The notes: generated from the sequence alone by a model not told the origin. Positions 1 through 7,419 are shown, numbered from the stretch's first letter. The stretch is DNA of 11,443 bases from VFMC01 sp039796935 (GCA_039796935.1 JBDKIV010000104.1:1-11443); one strand, 5' to 3'. Made by a program: numbers and translations.

Positions 1-4
1 ATTC

Positions 5-988
5 GTGACGGTTGCGGTCCGAGTCGTGCTCCCACTCGCTGTGGCGGCGCTCGGGCTCGTCGCCTGCGGCGGCGAGACGGCATCGGGCGGCAAGGACGTC
101 TTCGTCACCGGGTCCTCGACCGTCGAACCCATCTCGATACGTGTCGGAGAGTTGGCGCTCGAGCAGACGAGTGGCCGATTGCAGGTGGCCGTCGAGGGTC
201 CCGGCACCGGCGACGGGTTCAAGAAGGTGTGTGCCGGTGAGGCCGACGTCTCGGGGGCGTCCAGGCGGGTCAAGGACGCCGAACTCGAACTCTGCGCAGC
301 GAGCGGCGTCGAACTGCTCGAACTCGAGGTGGCCGTCGACGGGCTGACGGTCGCGACGAGCCCGGAGAACACCGAGGTCGATTGCCTCGACGTGCCGGCG
401 CTCTACGCGCTCCTCGGGCCCGAGTCGGAGCAACTCGAGCGATGGTCCGACGCGAACGAGTTGGCGGCCGAACTGGGGTCGACGTCGATCCCGTTCCCGG
501 ACGAGCGGCTCTCGATCTTCGGTCCCGGAGAGGAGAGCGGGACCTACGACGCCTTCGTGGACTTCGCCATCGCCGATCTCGCCGAGGCCAGGGGCGCCGA
601 GGAGTTCACGCGGGCCGACTACTCGTCGAGCGGGAACGACAACTTCACGATCGACGGTATCGAAGGCAGCGACTCCAGCCTCGGCTGGATCGGTTTCGCC
701 TTCTACGAGGCCGAAGCGGCGAGGATGAAGGCGATCGCGATCGACGCAGGGGACGGATGCGTCGCCCCGACGGTCGAGGCGATCGCAGACGGCTCCTACC
801 CGTTCTCGCGCAGCCTCTACATCTACGTCAACCTGGATCGAGCGAGCACCAATCCGGCTGTCGCCGAATTCATCGATCTGTACCTGTCGGAGGAGGGTCT
901 CGCCCTGGTGCGTCCGGCCGGGTATGTCGACCTTCCTGCCGAGCGGGTCGAATCGACCCGAGAGGTGTGGTCGTCGTGGCGGGACTGA
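5..988 (+). CDS. pstS: Phosphate ABC transporter substrate-binding lipoprotein PstS
   Basis: High-affinity phosphate-binding lipoprotein that captures extracellular phosphate and delivers it to the PstC/PstA channel. The N-terminus is a lipoprotein signal peptide: a short basic start, a hydrophobic core at residues 7-20, and a lipobox LVAC with Cys21 as the lipidated residue. The mature protein has the PstS phosphate-loop motif GSSTV (36-40), the GPGTGDGF stretch (65-72) and ESGTYD (177-182), all typical of PstS. At 327 residues it has family length. The GTG at position 5 is the first start visible, but the frame is open to the left edge, so the true start could lie a few codons upstream and no promoter or ribosome site can be seen. 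It is first in a pst-phoU-kinase-regulator cassette and overlaps pstC by 13 bases. Confidence 0.93.
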   Translation: MTVAVRVVLPLAVAALGLVACGGETASGGKDVFVTGSSTVEPISIRVGELALEQTSGRLQVAVEGPGTGDGFKKVCAGEADVSGASRRVKDAELELCAASGVELLELEVAVDGLTVATSPENTEVDCLDVPALYALLGPESEQLERWSDANELAAELGSTSIPFPDERLSIFGPGEESGTYDAFVDFAIADLAEARGAEEFTRADYSSSGNDNFTIDGIEGSDSSLGWIGFAFYEAEAARMKAIAIDAGDGCVAPTVEAIADGSYPFSRSLYIYVNLDRASTNPAVAEFIDLYLSEEGLALVRPAGYVDLPAERVESTREVWSSWRD

Positions 989-1902
989 CGGTTGCCGACC
1001 TGCAGGGCGACCCGCGCCGCCGCCGGGCAGAGCGGAGGATGCGGTCCGTCATGCAGGTGGCTGCGCTGGTCTCGATCGTCATCAGCATGCTCATCGTGTT
1101 CGTCCTGGCTCGTGGAGCGTTCGGGTTCCTCGACGGGATCGACTGGGACCTCGGAACCCTCAGCGACATCGGGTGGTTCCCGCGTCGAGAGCGGTTCGAC
1201 CTTCGCACCATCGTGCTCGGCAGCGTCATCATCGGAAGTGTCGCCATGGTGGTCGCCGTGCCGTTCGGCCTGGGCACGGCGGTCTATCTGTCCGAGTATG
1301 CGTCGCCTCGGGCCCGGCGGGTCCTGAAGCCGGTCGTCGAGGTGCTCGCCGGCATCCCGTCCGTCGTCGTCGGGTACTTCGCGCTCAAGTTCTTGGCGCC
1401 GGATGTCGTCACGCCGCTGTTGTCGCCGACCCAGCCGCGCAACATGCTCGTCGCGGGACTGGGTATCGGCATCCTCGTGATCCCGATCATGGCCTCGATC
1501 AGCGAGGACGCACTTCGAGCCGTGCCCCCGTCGCTTCGTGAAGCGAGCTACGGCATCGGGGCCCGCAAGGTGTCCACGACCGTGCGGGTCGTCCTTCCGG
1601 CTGCGGTGTCGGGCATCGTGGCAGCGTTCGTGATCGCCACCTCGAGGGCCATCGGCGAGACGATGGTCGCCGGCATGGCGGGTGGCTACGACGGGAGCGG
1701 ACCCTACAACGGGCTCTCCCCGCTCGAGCCCGGATTGACGATGACGGCGGCGATGACGAATGCTGCGGGTGGCACCGATCAGGTCAAGGTCGGCCCAGCA
1801 TTCGACGTGCTCTTCTTCGTCGGTCTGCTGCTGTTCGTCGTGACCATCCTGCTCAACGTCATCGGCGACCGGTTCGTCGCCCGGGTCCGACAGAAGTACT
1901 GA
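976..1902 (+). CDS. pstC: Phosphate ABC transporter permease PstC
   Basis: One of two membrane subunits forming the phosphate channel. From the GTG at 976 the product is 308 residues, normal for PstC. It has a basic cytoplasmic N-terminus (residues 13-23), a first membrane helix (about 25-45), a periplasmic loop, and further helices at about 78-106, 125-141, 157-175, 208-226 and 276-297. The EAA loop that docks onto PstB is at about 189-208 (EASYGIGARK...VVLPAA), and AGIPSVVVGYFAL (125-137) is characteristic of PstC. I chose GTG 976 because GAGAGG at 960-965 lies 10 bases upstream. The frame stays open back to 382, but that part runs through pstS and reads as arginine-rich shadow sequence. 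The 13-base overlap with pstS suggests translational coupling. Confidence 0.93.
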   Translation: MAGLTVADLQGDPRRRRAERRMRSVMQVAALVSIVISMLIVFVLARGAFGFLDGIDWDLGTLSDIGWFPRRERFDLRTIVLGSVIIGSVAMVVAVPFGLGTAVYLSEYASPRARRVLKPVVEVLAGIPSVVVGYFALKFLAPDVVTPLLSPTQPRNMLVAGLGIGILVIPIMASISEDALRAVPPSLREASYGIGARKVSTTVRVVLPAAVSGIVAAFVIATSRAIGETMVAGMAGGYDGSGPYNGLSPLEPGLTMTAAMTNAAGGTDQVKVGPAFDVLFFVGLLLFVVTILLNVIGDRFVARVRQKY

Positions 1903-1924
1903 ACGACGGGAGATCCGAGCAACC

Positions 1925-2872
1925 ATGGGACTCATGACACCCGCCGCCGCGGCCGACCGAGCGGGAGACGCCGTCAGGGCAGCGCTCACGAGACGCGATC
2001 GCGACATTGCCGGCGTGGCGCTCGCTGCCGTGTTGCTGGTGACGGTCACCGTCACGTTGCTCATCCTGTTCACGCTCGTCGCGCAGGTGATCGGCGGTGC
2101 GATGCCCGTGTTCTCCGATCGTGGTTCGGAGTTCCTCACGGCGAGTATCGGTTCCGATCCGATGAAGGTGGGAATCTGGCCCGCGATCTTCGGGTCGGTG
2201 TTCGTCGGCCTCGGGGTGCTGCTGCTGGCGATTCCGCTCGGCCTGGCAGCGGCTCTGTACCTCGAGGAGTACTCGCAGCAGACCAGATTGGCGCGACTGC
2301 TGATGGTGAACATCCGAAACCTCGCCGGTGTGCCCGCCGTGATCTACGGCGTGCTCGGCCTGATCATCTTCGTCGGGTGGCTTCGCCCGGTCACCGGTGG
2401 TGCCAGCGTGATCGCAGCGGCCGGAACACTTGCGACCCTGGTGCTGCCGATCGTCATCATCACCTCGATGGAGGCGATTCGGGCAGTGCCGCAGGGACTG
2501 CGCGACGCGGGGTACGGCGTGGGTGCCTCGAAGTGGGAGGTCGTTCGCGACCACGTCCTGCCCTATGCGGCGCCGGGGATCCTCACGGGAACCATGCTCT
2601 CGCTGGCGCGGGCGCTGGGGGAAGCGGCACCACTGATCATGATCGGCGCCATCACGGGTCTGCTCCCGCAGCCGACCGTGTCGGGACGATTCACGGCGAT
2701 CCCCATGCTCATCTACAACTGGTCGGGTCGCCCCGATGCTCCCGGCGCCGAGATCGGTTGGAGCAATGCGGCTGCCGCTGCAGGGCTGGTGTTGCTCGCC
2801 ATCGTGTTCGTCTTCAACATCGCGGCCATCGTGCTGCGCAACCGTTTCGAACGCGTCCGGGTCGGCACGTGA
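1925..2872 (+). CDS. pstA: Phosphate ABC transporter permease PstA
   Basis: Second channel-forming permease, pairing with PstC in the inner membrane. The 315-residue product has a cytoplasmic N-terminus of about 28 residues, a first helix at about 29-56, a core permease domain from about 85 to 306, and the EAA loop at about 193-212 (RDAGYGVGASKWEVV...VLP). It is followed by LARALGEAAPLIMIGA (227-242), the PstA equivalent of the SRAIGET stretch in PstC. The ATG at 1925 follows the pstC stop by 22 bases. A GGGAG at 1908-1912 is a possible, rather distant, ribosome site. The C-terminus ends in a basic tail after the last helix (285-304). It lies 19 bases before pstB. Confidence 0.93.
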   Translation: MGLMTPAAAADRAGDAVRAALTRRDRDIAGVALAAVLLVTVTVTLLILFTLVAQVIGGAMPVFSDRGSEFLTASIGSDPMKVGIWPAIFGSVFVGLGVLLLAIPLGLAAALYLEEYSQQTRLARLLMVNIRNLAGVPAVIYGVLGLIIFVGWLRPVTGGASVIAAAGTLATLVLPIVIITSMEAIRAVPQGLRDAGYGVGASKWEVVRDHVLPYAAPGILTGTMLSLARALGEAAPLIMIGAITGLLPQPTVSGRFTAIPMLIYNWSGRPDAPGAEIGWSNAAAAAGLVLLAIVFVFNIAAIVLRNRFERVRVGT

Positions 2873-2891
2873 ACCAGTCACAGGAGCTCAG

Positions 2892-3704
2892 ATGATGCCT
2901 CAGCACGCTCAGGTCGACGACGACACGGTGTTCGAGATCAGGGATCTCAGCGTGTACTACGGCGCGTTCCGCGCTGTGCGCGACGCCAGTTTGCGGATCT
3001 CGGCACACCAGATCACGGCGTTCATCGGTCCGTCCGGGTGCGGCAAGACGACCGTGCTGCGAAGCCTCAACCGCATGAACGACTTCATCGAGTCGGCACG
3101 CGTGGAAGGTGCGGTCGAGTACCACGGTGTCGACCTGTACGACCCGGGCGTCAATGCCACCGAGGTTCGCCGCCGGATCGGCATGGTCTTCCAGAAGCCG
3201 AACCCGTTCCCGAAGAGCATCTACGACAACGTGGCCTATGGTCCGCGCTTGGCCGGCGTGCGCCGCAAGGGTGATCTCGACGCCATCGTCGAGAAGTCGC
3301 TGCGCGGGGCTGCGCTGTGGGACGAGGTGAAGGATCGCCTCAAGGCATCCGGCCTCGGGCTCTCGGGCGGGCAGCAGCAACGGCTGTGCATCGCCCGCGC
3401 GATCGCGGTCGAGCCCGAGGTGATCCTGATGGACGAGCCCTGCTCGGCGCTCGATCCGATCGCCACGGCGCGGATCGAGGAGCTGATGCTCGAGATCAAG
3501 TCCGAGTACACGATCGTGATCGTCACCCACAACATGCAACAGGCTGCGCGGGTGAGTGACCGGACGGCGTTCTTCACCACCGAGGTGAACGTCGAGAGCG
3601 ACCGGAGGACGGGCGTGCTCGTGGAGTACGATCGCACCGGGAAGATCTTCTCGATGCCCTCCGACGAGCGGACCGAGCAGTACATCACGGGGAGGTTCGG
3701 CTGA
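2892..3704 (+). CDS. pstB: Phosphate ABC transporter ATP-binding protein PstB
   Basis: Cytoplasmic ATPase that powers phosphate import through PstCA. All ABC motifs are intact: Walker A GPSGCGKTT (46-54), Q-loop in VFQKPNPFP, signature LSGGQ (157-161), Walker B VILMDEP (177-183) with a CSALDP D-loop, and the switch histidine His213 in THNM. The stretch NPFPKSIYDNVAYGPR is characteristic of PstB. The product is 270 residues, family length. AGGAG at 2882-2886 is the ribosome site. It lies 5 bases before ATG 2892 and 8 before ATG 2895, so either of the two adjacent Met codons may be used. The stop codon shares one base with the phoU start (TGATG). Confidence 0.95.
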   Translation: MMPQHAQVDDDTVFEIRDLSVYYGAFRAVRDASLRISAHQITAFIGPSGCGKTTVLRSLNRMNDFIESARVEGAVEYHGVDLYDPGVNATEVRRRIGMVFQKPNPFPKSIYDNVAYGPRLAGVRRKGDLDAIVEKSLRGAALWDEVKDRLKASGLGLSGGQQQRLCIARAIAVEPEVILMDEPCSALDPIATARIEELMLEIKSEYTIVIVTHNMQQAARVSDRTAFFTTEVNVESDRRTGVLVEYDRTGKIFSMPSDERTEQYITGRFG

Positions 3705-4408
3705 TGGAAGACCTGCGGCGAACATTCCACACCGACATCGAGCAGGCGCGTGACGAGCTGGTCCGGTTGGCTGCCGCCGTCACCGAGACGATCCCGCGTG
3801 CCACGGCCGTACTGCTCGACGGCGACCTCGAAGCTGCCGATCAAATCATCCGCGGTGACGACGAGATCGATGCTCGCTCGGTCGACATCGAAGAGCACTG
3901 CTACCGGATCCTGGCGCTCCAGGCGCCGGTCGCCTCCGACCTCCGACAGGTGATCGCGTTGCTCAAGATGGTCGCCGAGGTCGAGCGCAGCGCAGACCTG
4001 TTGTGCAACATCTGCAAGGCGGCACGTCGGATCTACGGTCATGACCTCGACCCCAAGCTGCGCGGCATCATCGCCCGGATGGGCGAGCAGGCCCAGCAGC
4101 TGTACGACGCCGCGATCGAAAGTTTCATCGAGAACGACGCTGCAAAGGCTGCCGCCATCGACGACATGGACTCGTACCTCGACGGACTCCAGAAACAGTT
4201 CGTCCAGGCGATCTTCGAGAGCCACGCCTCGGGCCGCATCGACCTGCAGGTTGCCGTGCAGTTGGCCGTGGTGGCGCGGTTCTACGAGCGCATCGGGGAC
4301 CATGCGGTCAACATCGGCGAGCGTGTCCGGTTCATCATCACGGGCTGGATGCCCGAACACCGAGGTGCCGAGCGGTATCGACGGGCTCAGGTGGACGGCT
4401 CCACCTAG
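3704..4408 (+). CDS. phoU: Phosphate signalling complex protein PhoU
   Basis: Cytoplasmic all-helical regulator that, in the known family, dampens Pst uptake and holds the Pho kinase in its repressed state when phosphate is plentiful. The 234-residue product shows the two-repeat PhoU architecture, each repeat with an E/DxxxD metal-binding motif: ERSAD (94-98) and ERIGD followed by HAVNIGERV (195-208). The ALQAPVASDLRQV stretch (71-83) is also typical. A strong ribosome site GGGGAGG (3689-3695) sits 8 bases before the ATG, inside the 3' end of pstB, and the start overlaps the pstB stop by one base, so the two are probably co-translated. Its stop codon TAG is the first half of a putative promoter for the kinase gene. 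Confidence 0.93.
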   Translation: MEDLRRTFHTDIEQARDELVRLAAAVTETIPRATAVLLDGDLEAADQIIRGDDEIDARSVDIEEHCYRILALQAPVASDLRQVIALLKMVAEVERSADLLCNICKAARRIYGHDLDPKLRGIIARMGEQAQQLYDAAIESFIENDAAKAAAIDDMDSYLDGLQKQFVQAIFESHASGRIDLQVAVQLAVVARFYERIGDHAVNIGERVRFIITGWMPEHRGAERYRRAQVDGST

Positions 4409-4411
4409 ATT
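4406..4411 (+). promoter_or_regulatory. Putative -10 box (TAGATT) for leaderless transcription of the kinase gene
   Basis: TAGATT fits the actinobacterial TANNNT -10 pattern and is separated by exactly 7 bases (4412-4418) from the kinase ATG at 4419, which would place the transcription start on the A of the start codon. No Shine-Dalgarno sequence is visible in front of that ATG. The box incorporates the phoU stop codon (TAG). I see no good -35 element. The same geometry recurs before four other genes in the window, which is why I take it seriously. It would let the kinase and regulator be made independently of pst. Confidence 0.45.
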
Positions 4412-4418
4412 GCCGACG

Positions 4419-5477
4419 ATGGGACTGCGAAACCGCCGCCGCGACGCGGTGCTCGACGATGCAGCCGAGCTCGACCGTACTCGTCACCACCTGGCGCAGG
4501 TCTCGGGCGAATTGAGCAGCGCCCGAGCAGCGCTCGATTCGCTTCCGGTGGGTGTCGTGCTGGTCGACCCGGTGGGTCGGGTGCTGGCCCGCAACACGCT
4601 CCGTCTCACGTCGGGTCACGCTCAGGTGCTGCTCGACGAGGCGGTGCAACAGCAACTCGCGAAGGCGCTGTCGGGTGACGAGTCGAGTTCGAAGGTGGAG
4701 CTCTTCGGTCCTCCTCGCCGGGTGATCCACGTGAGGGCGTCACCGCTGCCCGATGGAGGGGCCATCGCCGTCGTCGAGGACATCAGCGAGCGTGTTCGGC
4801 TGGATGACATCCGCACCGATTTCGTGGCGAACATCAGCCATGAACTCCGAACCCCGGTCGGGGCGTTGGCCGTGCTCGCCGAGGCGCTCGCCGACGAGGA
4901 CGACCCACAGGTCGTCCGTCGCCTCGCCGGTCGGATGGTGGACGAGGCGCACCGTGCCGGTTCCGTGATCGAGGACCTGCTCGAACTGTCGAGGATCGAG
5001 CTGGGCGGGATCAGCGGCAGGGAACGCGTCGACGTCACCCGGGTGCTTCGCGAGGCAGTCACCCGCTCGGCCGGCGCGGCAGAGCAACGGGGTGTCACCC
5101 TGACCCTGCGCGAGTCGCACGGTATCGAGATCGATGGTGACCGCCGGCAGCTCGTCTCGGCCGTGGCCAACCTGGTCGACAACGCCGTCAAGTACAGCGA
5201 ACCCGCAGGAGACGTGATCGTGTCTGCCCGCCTCGACGAGGATCGGGTACTGATCGAGGTTGCCGACAACGGCATCGGCATTCCGGCGAAGGACCTCGAT
5301 CGCATCTTCGAACGCTTCTACCGGGTCGACCGAGCTCGGACCCGTGCATCGGGGGGGACCGGACTCGGCCTGGCCATCGTTCGTCATGTCGCGAGCAACC
5401 ACGACGGAGAGGTGGCGGTGGTGTCGTCCGAGGGTGTCGGGAGCACCTTCACGCTCAGGGTGCCGGTGACATCGTGA
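4419..5477 (+). CDS. Sensor histidine kinase of SenX3/PhoR type, without membrane segments
   Basis: Phosphate-responsive sensor kinase expected to phosphorylate the adjacent regulator. From ATG 4419 the product is 352 residues. It comprises a charged, probably coiled-coil N-terminus (8-40), a PAS-like domain (about 38-125, starting SLPVGVVLVD), a HisKA dimerisation domain with phospho-acceptor His141 (ISHELRTP), and an HATPase domain with N box (Asn251, Asn255), G1 DNGIGIP (283-289), F box FERFYRVD and G2 GGTGLGL (312-318). All catalytic motifs are intact. SenX3 and PhoR normally have N-terminal membrane helices; none is visible here, and the in-frame sequence upstream of 4419 is only phoU shadow. 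It starts 10 bases after phoU with no ribosome site but with a TAGATT box 7 bases upstream. It overlaps the regulator by 4 bases. senX3-like is the best family name; I leave the symbol blank. Confidence 0.88.
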   Translation: MGLRNRRRDAVLDDAAELDRTRHHLAQVSGELSSARAALDSLPVGVVLVDPVGRVLARNTLRLTSGHAQVLLDEAVQQQLAKALSGDESSSKVELFGPPRRVIHVRASPLPDGGAIAVVEDISERVRLDDIRTDFVANISHELRTPVGALAVLAEALADEDDPQVVRRLAGRMVDEAHRAGSVIEDLLELSRIELGGISGRERVDVTRVLREAVTRSAGAAEQRGVTLTLRESHGIEIDGDRRQLVSAVANLVDNAVKYSEPAGDVIVSARLDEDRVLIEVADNGIGIPAKDLDRIFERFYRVDRARTRASGGTGLGLAIVRHVASNHDGEVAVVSSEGVGSTFTLRVPVTS

Positions 5478-6184
5478 ACGTGCCGGTCGTTCTGGTGGTC
5501 GAGGACGAGGACAGCTTCGTCGAGGCCCTCACGCTCGGCCTCACGCGCGAGGGCTTTCGAGTCGAGGTCGCGCGTGACGGTCTCGAGGCACTCGATCGAT
5601 TCGACCTCGTACGTCCCGACATCGTGCTGCTCGATGTGATGCTGCCTCGGGTGAGCGGTATCGACGTGTGCCGGCAGTTGCGGAAGCGATCGCAGGTCCC
5701 GATCATCATGGTGACGGCGAAGAGTTCCGAGATCGACACGGTCGTCGGTCTCGAGGTGGGAGCAGACGACTACGTGACCAAGCCGTACCGAATGCGCGAG
5801 TTGGTGGCGCGCATGCGAGCGGTGATGCGTCGTCGTGCAGTCGAGCCCGTGGACGACGGCGGGTCGACGGGAACCGTCGTGACCGTGGGGGCGGTGAGTC
5901 TCGACCCGGAGGAGCACCGGGTGATCGTCGACGGCCGAGAGATGACGCTCCCGCTCAAGGAGTTCGAGTTGCTCCACATCCTCTTGGTGCATGCCGGGAA
6001 GGTGCTGCCCCGAGAGACGTTGATCGACCGGGTGTGGGGCCACGACTACGTCGGTGACACCAAGACGCTCGACGTCCACATCAAACGTCTGCGCAGCCGG
6101 CTCGAATCAGAGCCGGGTCAGCCCGAGCGGATCGTCACCATCAGGGGCCTCGGTTACAAGTACGAGCGACCGCGAAGCACCTGA
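5474..6184 (+). CDS. Response regulator, OmpR/PhoB family (RegX3/PhoB-like)
   Basis: DNA-binding response regulator, very likely the transcriptional activator of the phosphate-starvation regulon, including the upstream pst genes. The 236-residue product has a complete receiver domain (1-120) with acidic pair Glu10/Asp11, phospho-acceptor Asp54 (LLDVMLP), switch Thr81 and Lys103 (TKPY). This is followed by a C-terminal OmpR-type winged helix (about 133-232) with LKEFELLHIL, the recognition region DTKTLDVHIKRLRSRLE, and the terminal wing IRGLGYKYE. The GTG start overlaps the kinase TGA by four bases (GTGA), the usual coupling for a kinase-regulator pair. The kinase-then-regulator order matches senX3-regX3 of mycobacteria rather than phoB-phoR. 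The nearest Pho-box target would be the pstS promoter, outside the window. Confidence 0.92.
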   Translation: MNVPVVLVVEDEDSFVEALTLGLTREGFRVEVARDGLEALDRFDLVRPDIVLLDVMLPRVSGIDVCRQLRKRSQVPIIMVTAKSSEIDTVVGLEVGADDYVTKPYRMRELVARMRAVMRRRAVEPVDDGGSTGTVVTVGAVSLDPEEHRVIVDGREMTLPLKEFELLHILLVHAGKVLPRETLIDRVWGHDYVGDTKTLDVHIKRLRSRLESEPGQPERIVTIRGLGYKYERPRST

Positions 6185-6192
6185 GGGCGGAT

Positions 6193-7419
6193 GTGCCTCG
6201 GGTTGCCTCGCGGTTCGGTCGATTGGCCGCCACACAGGCAGCAGTCGCCGCCGGCGATGCGTCGATGGTGGTGGCCCTGGCCGACTCGGTGCTGTTCAGC
6301 CTCGAGGCCGACGCGGCTCGAAGCCGAGTCCTGCTGTTCATCGGGGTGAGTGTCGTCCCGTTCCTGTTCGTCGCCCCGCTCATCGGCCCGATGATCGATC
6401 GCACGAGGGGTGGCCGGCGGCTGGTCATCCAGGCCGTCATGGCCGTTCGCGTGCTGCTGTCGATCGCGATGGCACACCAGGTGACGAGTCTGCTCCTGTT
6501 CCCGTTGGCATTCGGGTCGATGATCGGCCAGAAGACCTACGCCATCTCCAAGAGCGCGCTGATCCCGTCGGTCGTCAACAGCGACCGAGAACTGGTCGAG
6601 GCGAACGCGAAGTTGGGTGTGATCGCAGGCCTCGGTGGGGCAGTCGCTGCGGTCCCGGCGGCGGCGCTGCAACTCGCCGTCGGACCCGGCGCGACGCTGT
6701 GGTTCTCGGCATCGCTGTTCGGCGTTGCATTCGTCGCCGCGAGCAGATTGCCGCGGGAGCGGGTCGCCTCTGCGCGCACCGAGGCGACCGAGGGGACCGA
6801 GGCGACCGAGGGGACCGAGGCGACCGAGGCGAACGAGGTCGCTACGTTGCGCTCACGCGGTCTCGTCGAGGCGGCGACGGCGATGACCCTTGCTCGGGCT
6901 GCGGTCGGGTTCACCTTCTTCCACCTGTTCTTCTGGTTCCGCTTCCAGAATGCGGGCCTCGTCTGGTTCGGCCTGTCGATGGCAGCGGCCAGTGCGCTCA
7001 CGCTGATGGGCAATGCCGTCGCGCCGCTCCTGCGGGCTCGCTTCCGAGAAGAGACGATGCTGGCGGGGGCGCTGGCGGTCGTCGCGCTCACAGGTATCGG
7101 TCTCGGGGTCGCCGACCTCGGGGTCGTGAGCGGACTCCTCCTCGCCGCGTCGGTCAACCTGGCGGCAGCGGTGTCTCGCCTCGCATTCGAGTCGATCGTC
7201 CAGCGCGACGCCCCGGCTGTCGACCGTGGCCGAGCGTTCGCCCGTTTCGAAACCCGGTTCCAGCTCGCCTGGGTGATCGCAGGGTCGGTACCCGTGGTCG
7301 TGCCGATGCCGGGCCGACTGGGCTTCGTCGTGGTGGGCGTCGTCGGCGCTGTGGCGTCGGCTCGCCTGCTCGTCACCGCTCGTCGTTCGAGGGGCCGCAC
7401 ACCGCCGGCCGACCGCTGA
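6193..7419 (+). CDS. Major facilitator superfamily transporter, substrate unknown
   Basis: A 408-residue integral membrane protein with about twelve hydrophobic segments in two halves of six. The loop between segments 2 and 3 has an MFS motif-A-like sequence, GPMIDRTRGGRR (about 65-76). The first half ends near residue 187. A hydrophilic central loop, expected to be cytoplasmic, holds a Thr-Glu-Ala/Gly repeat (196-213). The second half starts near 222 and ends with a basic, proline-containing tail. GTG 6193 is preferred because GAGGG (6183-6187) lies 5 bases upstream. The gene begins 8 bases after the regulator, so it is probably read through from the phosphate operon. That position hints at, but does not show, a role in phosphate-linked transport. 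The substrate cannot be read from the sequence. Confidence 0.8.
   Translation: MPRVASRFGRLAATQAAVAAGDASMVVALADSVLFSLEADAARSRVLLFIGVSVVPFLFVAPLIGPMIDRTRGGRRLVIQAVMAVRVLLSIAMAHQVTSLLLFPLAFGSMIGQKTYAISKSALIPSVVNSDRELVEANAKLGVIAGLGGAVAAVPAAALQLAVGPGATLWFSASLFGVAFVAASRLPRERVASARTEATEGTEATEGTEATEANEVATLRSRGLVEAATAMTLARAAVGFTFFHLFFWFRFQNAGLVWFGLSMAAASALTLMGNAVAPLLRARFREETMLAGALAVVALTGIGLGVADLGVVSGLLLAASVNLAAAVSRLAFESIVQRDAPAVDRGRAFARFETRFQLAWVIAGSVPVVVPMPGRLGFVVVGVVGAVASARLLVTARRSRGRTPPADR
6778..6831 (+). repeat. Six-copy 9-bp in-frame tandem repeat (ACCGAGGSG)
   Basis: Six consecutive 9-bp units, ACCGAGGCG or ACCGAGGGG, run in the order C, G, C, G, C, C at the seventh unit base, so the first four units also form two copies of an 18-bp unit. 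They are followed by a decayed seventh unit, AACGAGGTC (6832-6840). In the transporter they encode Thr-Glu-Ala or Thr-Glu-Gly six times and then Asn-Glu-Val, giving an acidic flexible linker in the central loop. The near-perfect DNA identity and 9-bp period, a multiple of three, suggest recent slippage expansion that leaves the frame intact. Confidence 0.95.

Noticed and set aside
1..4. Search for a Pho-box before pstS
   Set aside because: Only four bases precede the first visible start codon, so the operon promoter and any regulator-binding repeat are outside the window.
382..975. N-terminal extension of PstC in the same frame
   Set aside because: This part overlaps pstS, is arginine-rich, and PstC proteins are about 300 residues. 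GAGAGG before GTG 976 supports the shorter form.
1903..1924. Possible leaderless promoter for pstA
   Set aside because: The 22-base gap contains no TANNNT box at the right distance. A GGGAG ribosome-like site and the operon context suffice.
823..2313. Long open frame of 496 codons on the minus strand opposite pstS-pstC-pstA
   Set aside because: It lies entirely opposite three well-recognised genes. Its product is rich in Arg, His, Asp and Ser with no recognisable motif, as expected for an antisense shadow in GC-rich DNA.
3236..4360. Minus-strand open frame of 374 codons opposite pstB and phoU
   Set aside because: Both plus-strand genes are fully recognisable with intact motifs. The antisense product has no family resemblance or ribosome site.
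4041..4418. Possible longer kinase N-terminus that might supply membrane helices
   Set aside because: The in-frame translation is Ser/Arg/Pro-rich with no hydrophobic stretch and is fully inside phoU.
6778..6840. Tandem repeat considered as a CRISPR array or iteron set
   Set aside because: Units are contiguous 9-mers with no spacers, in frame within a transporter gene. There are no Cas or replication genes nearby.
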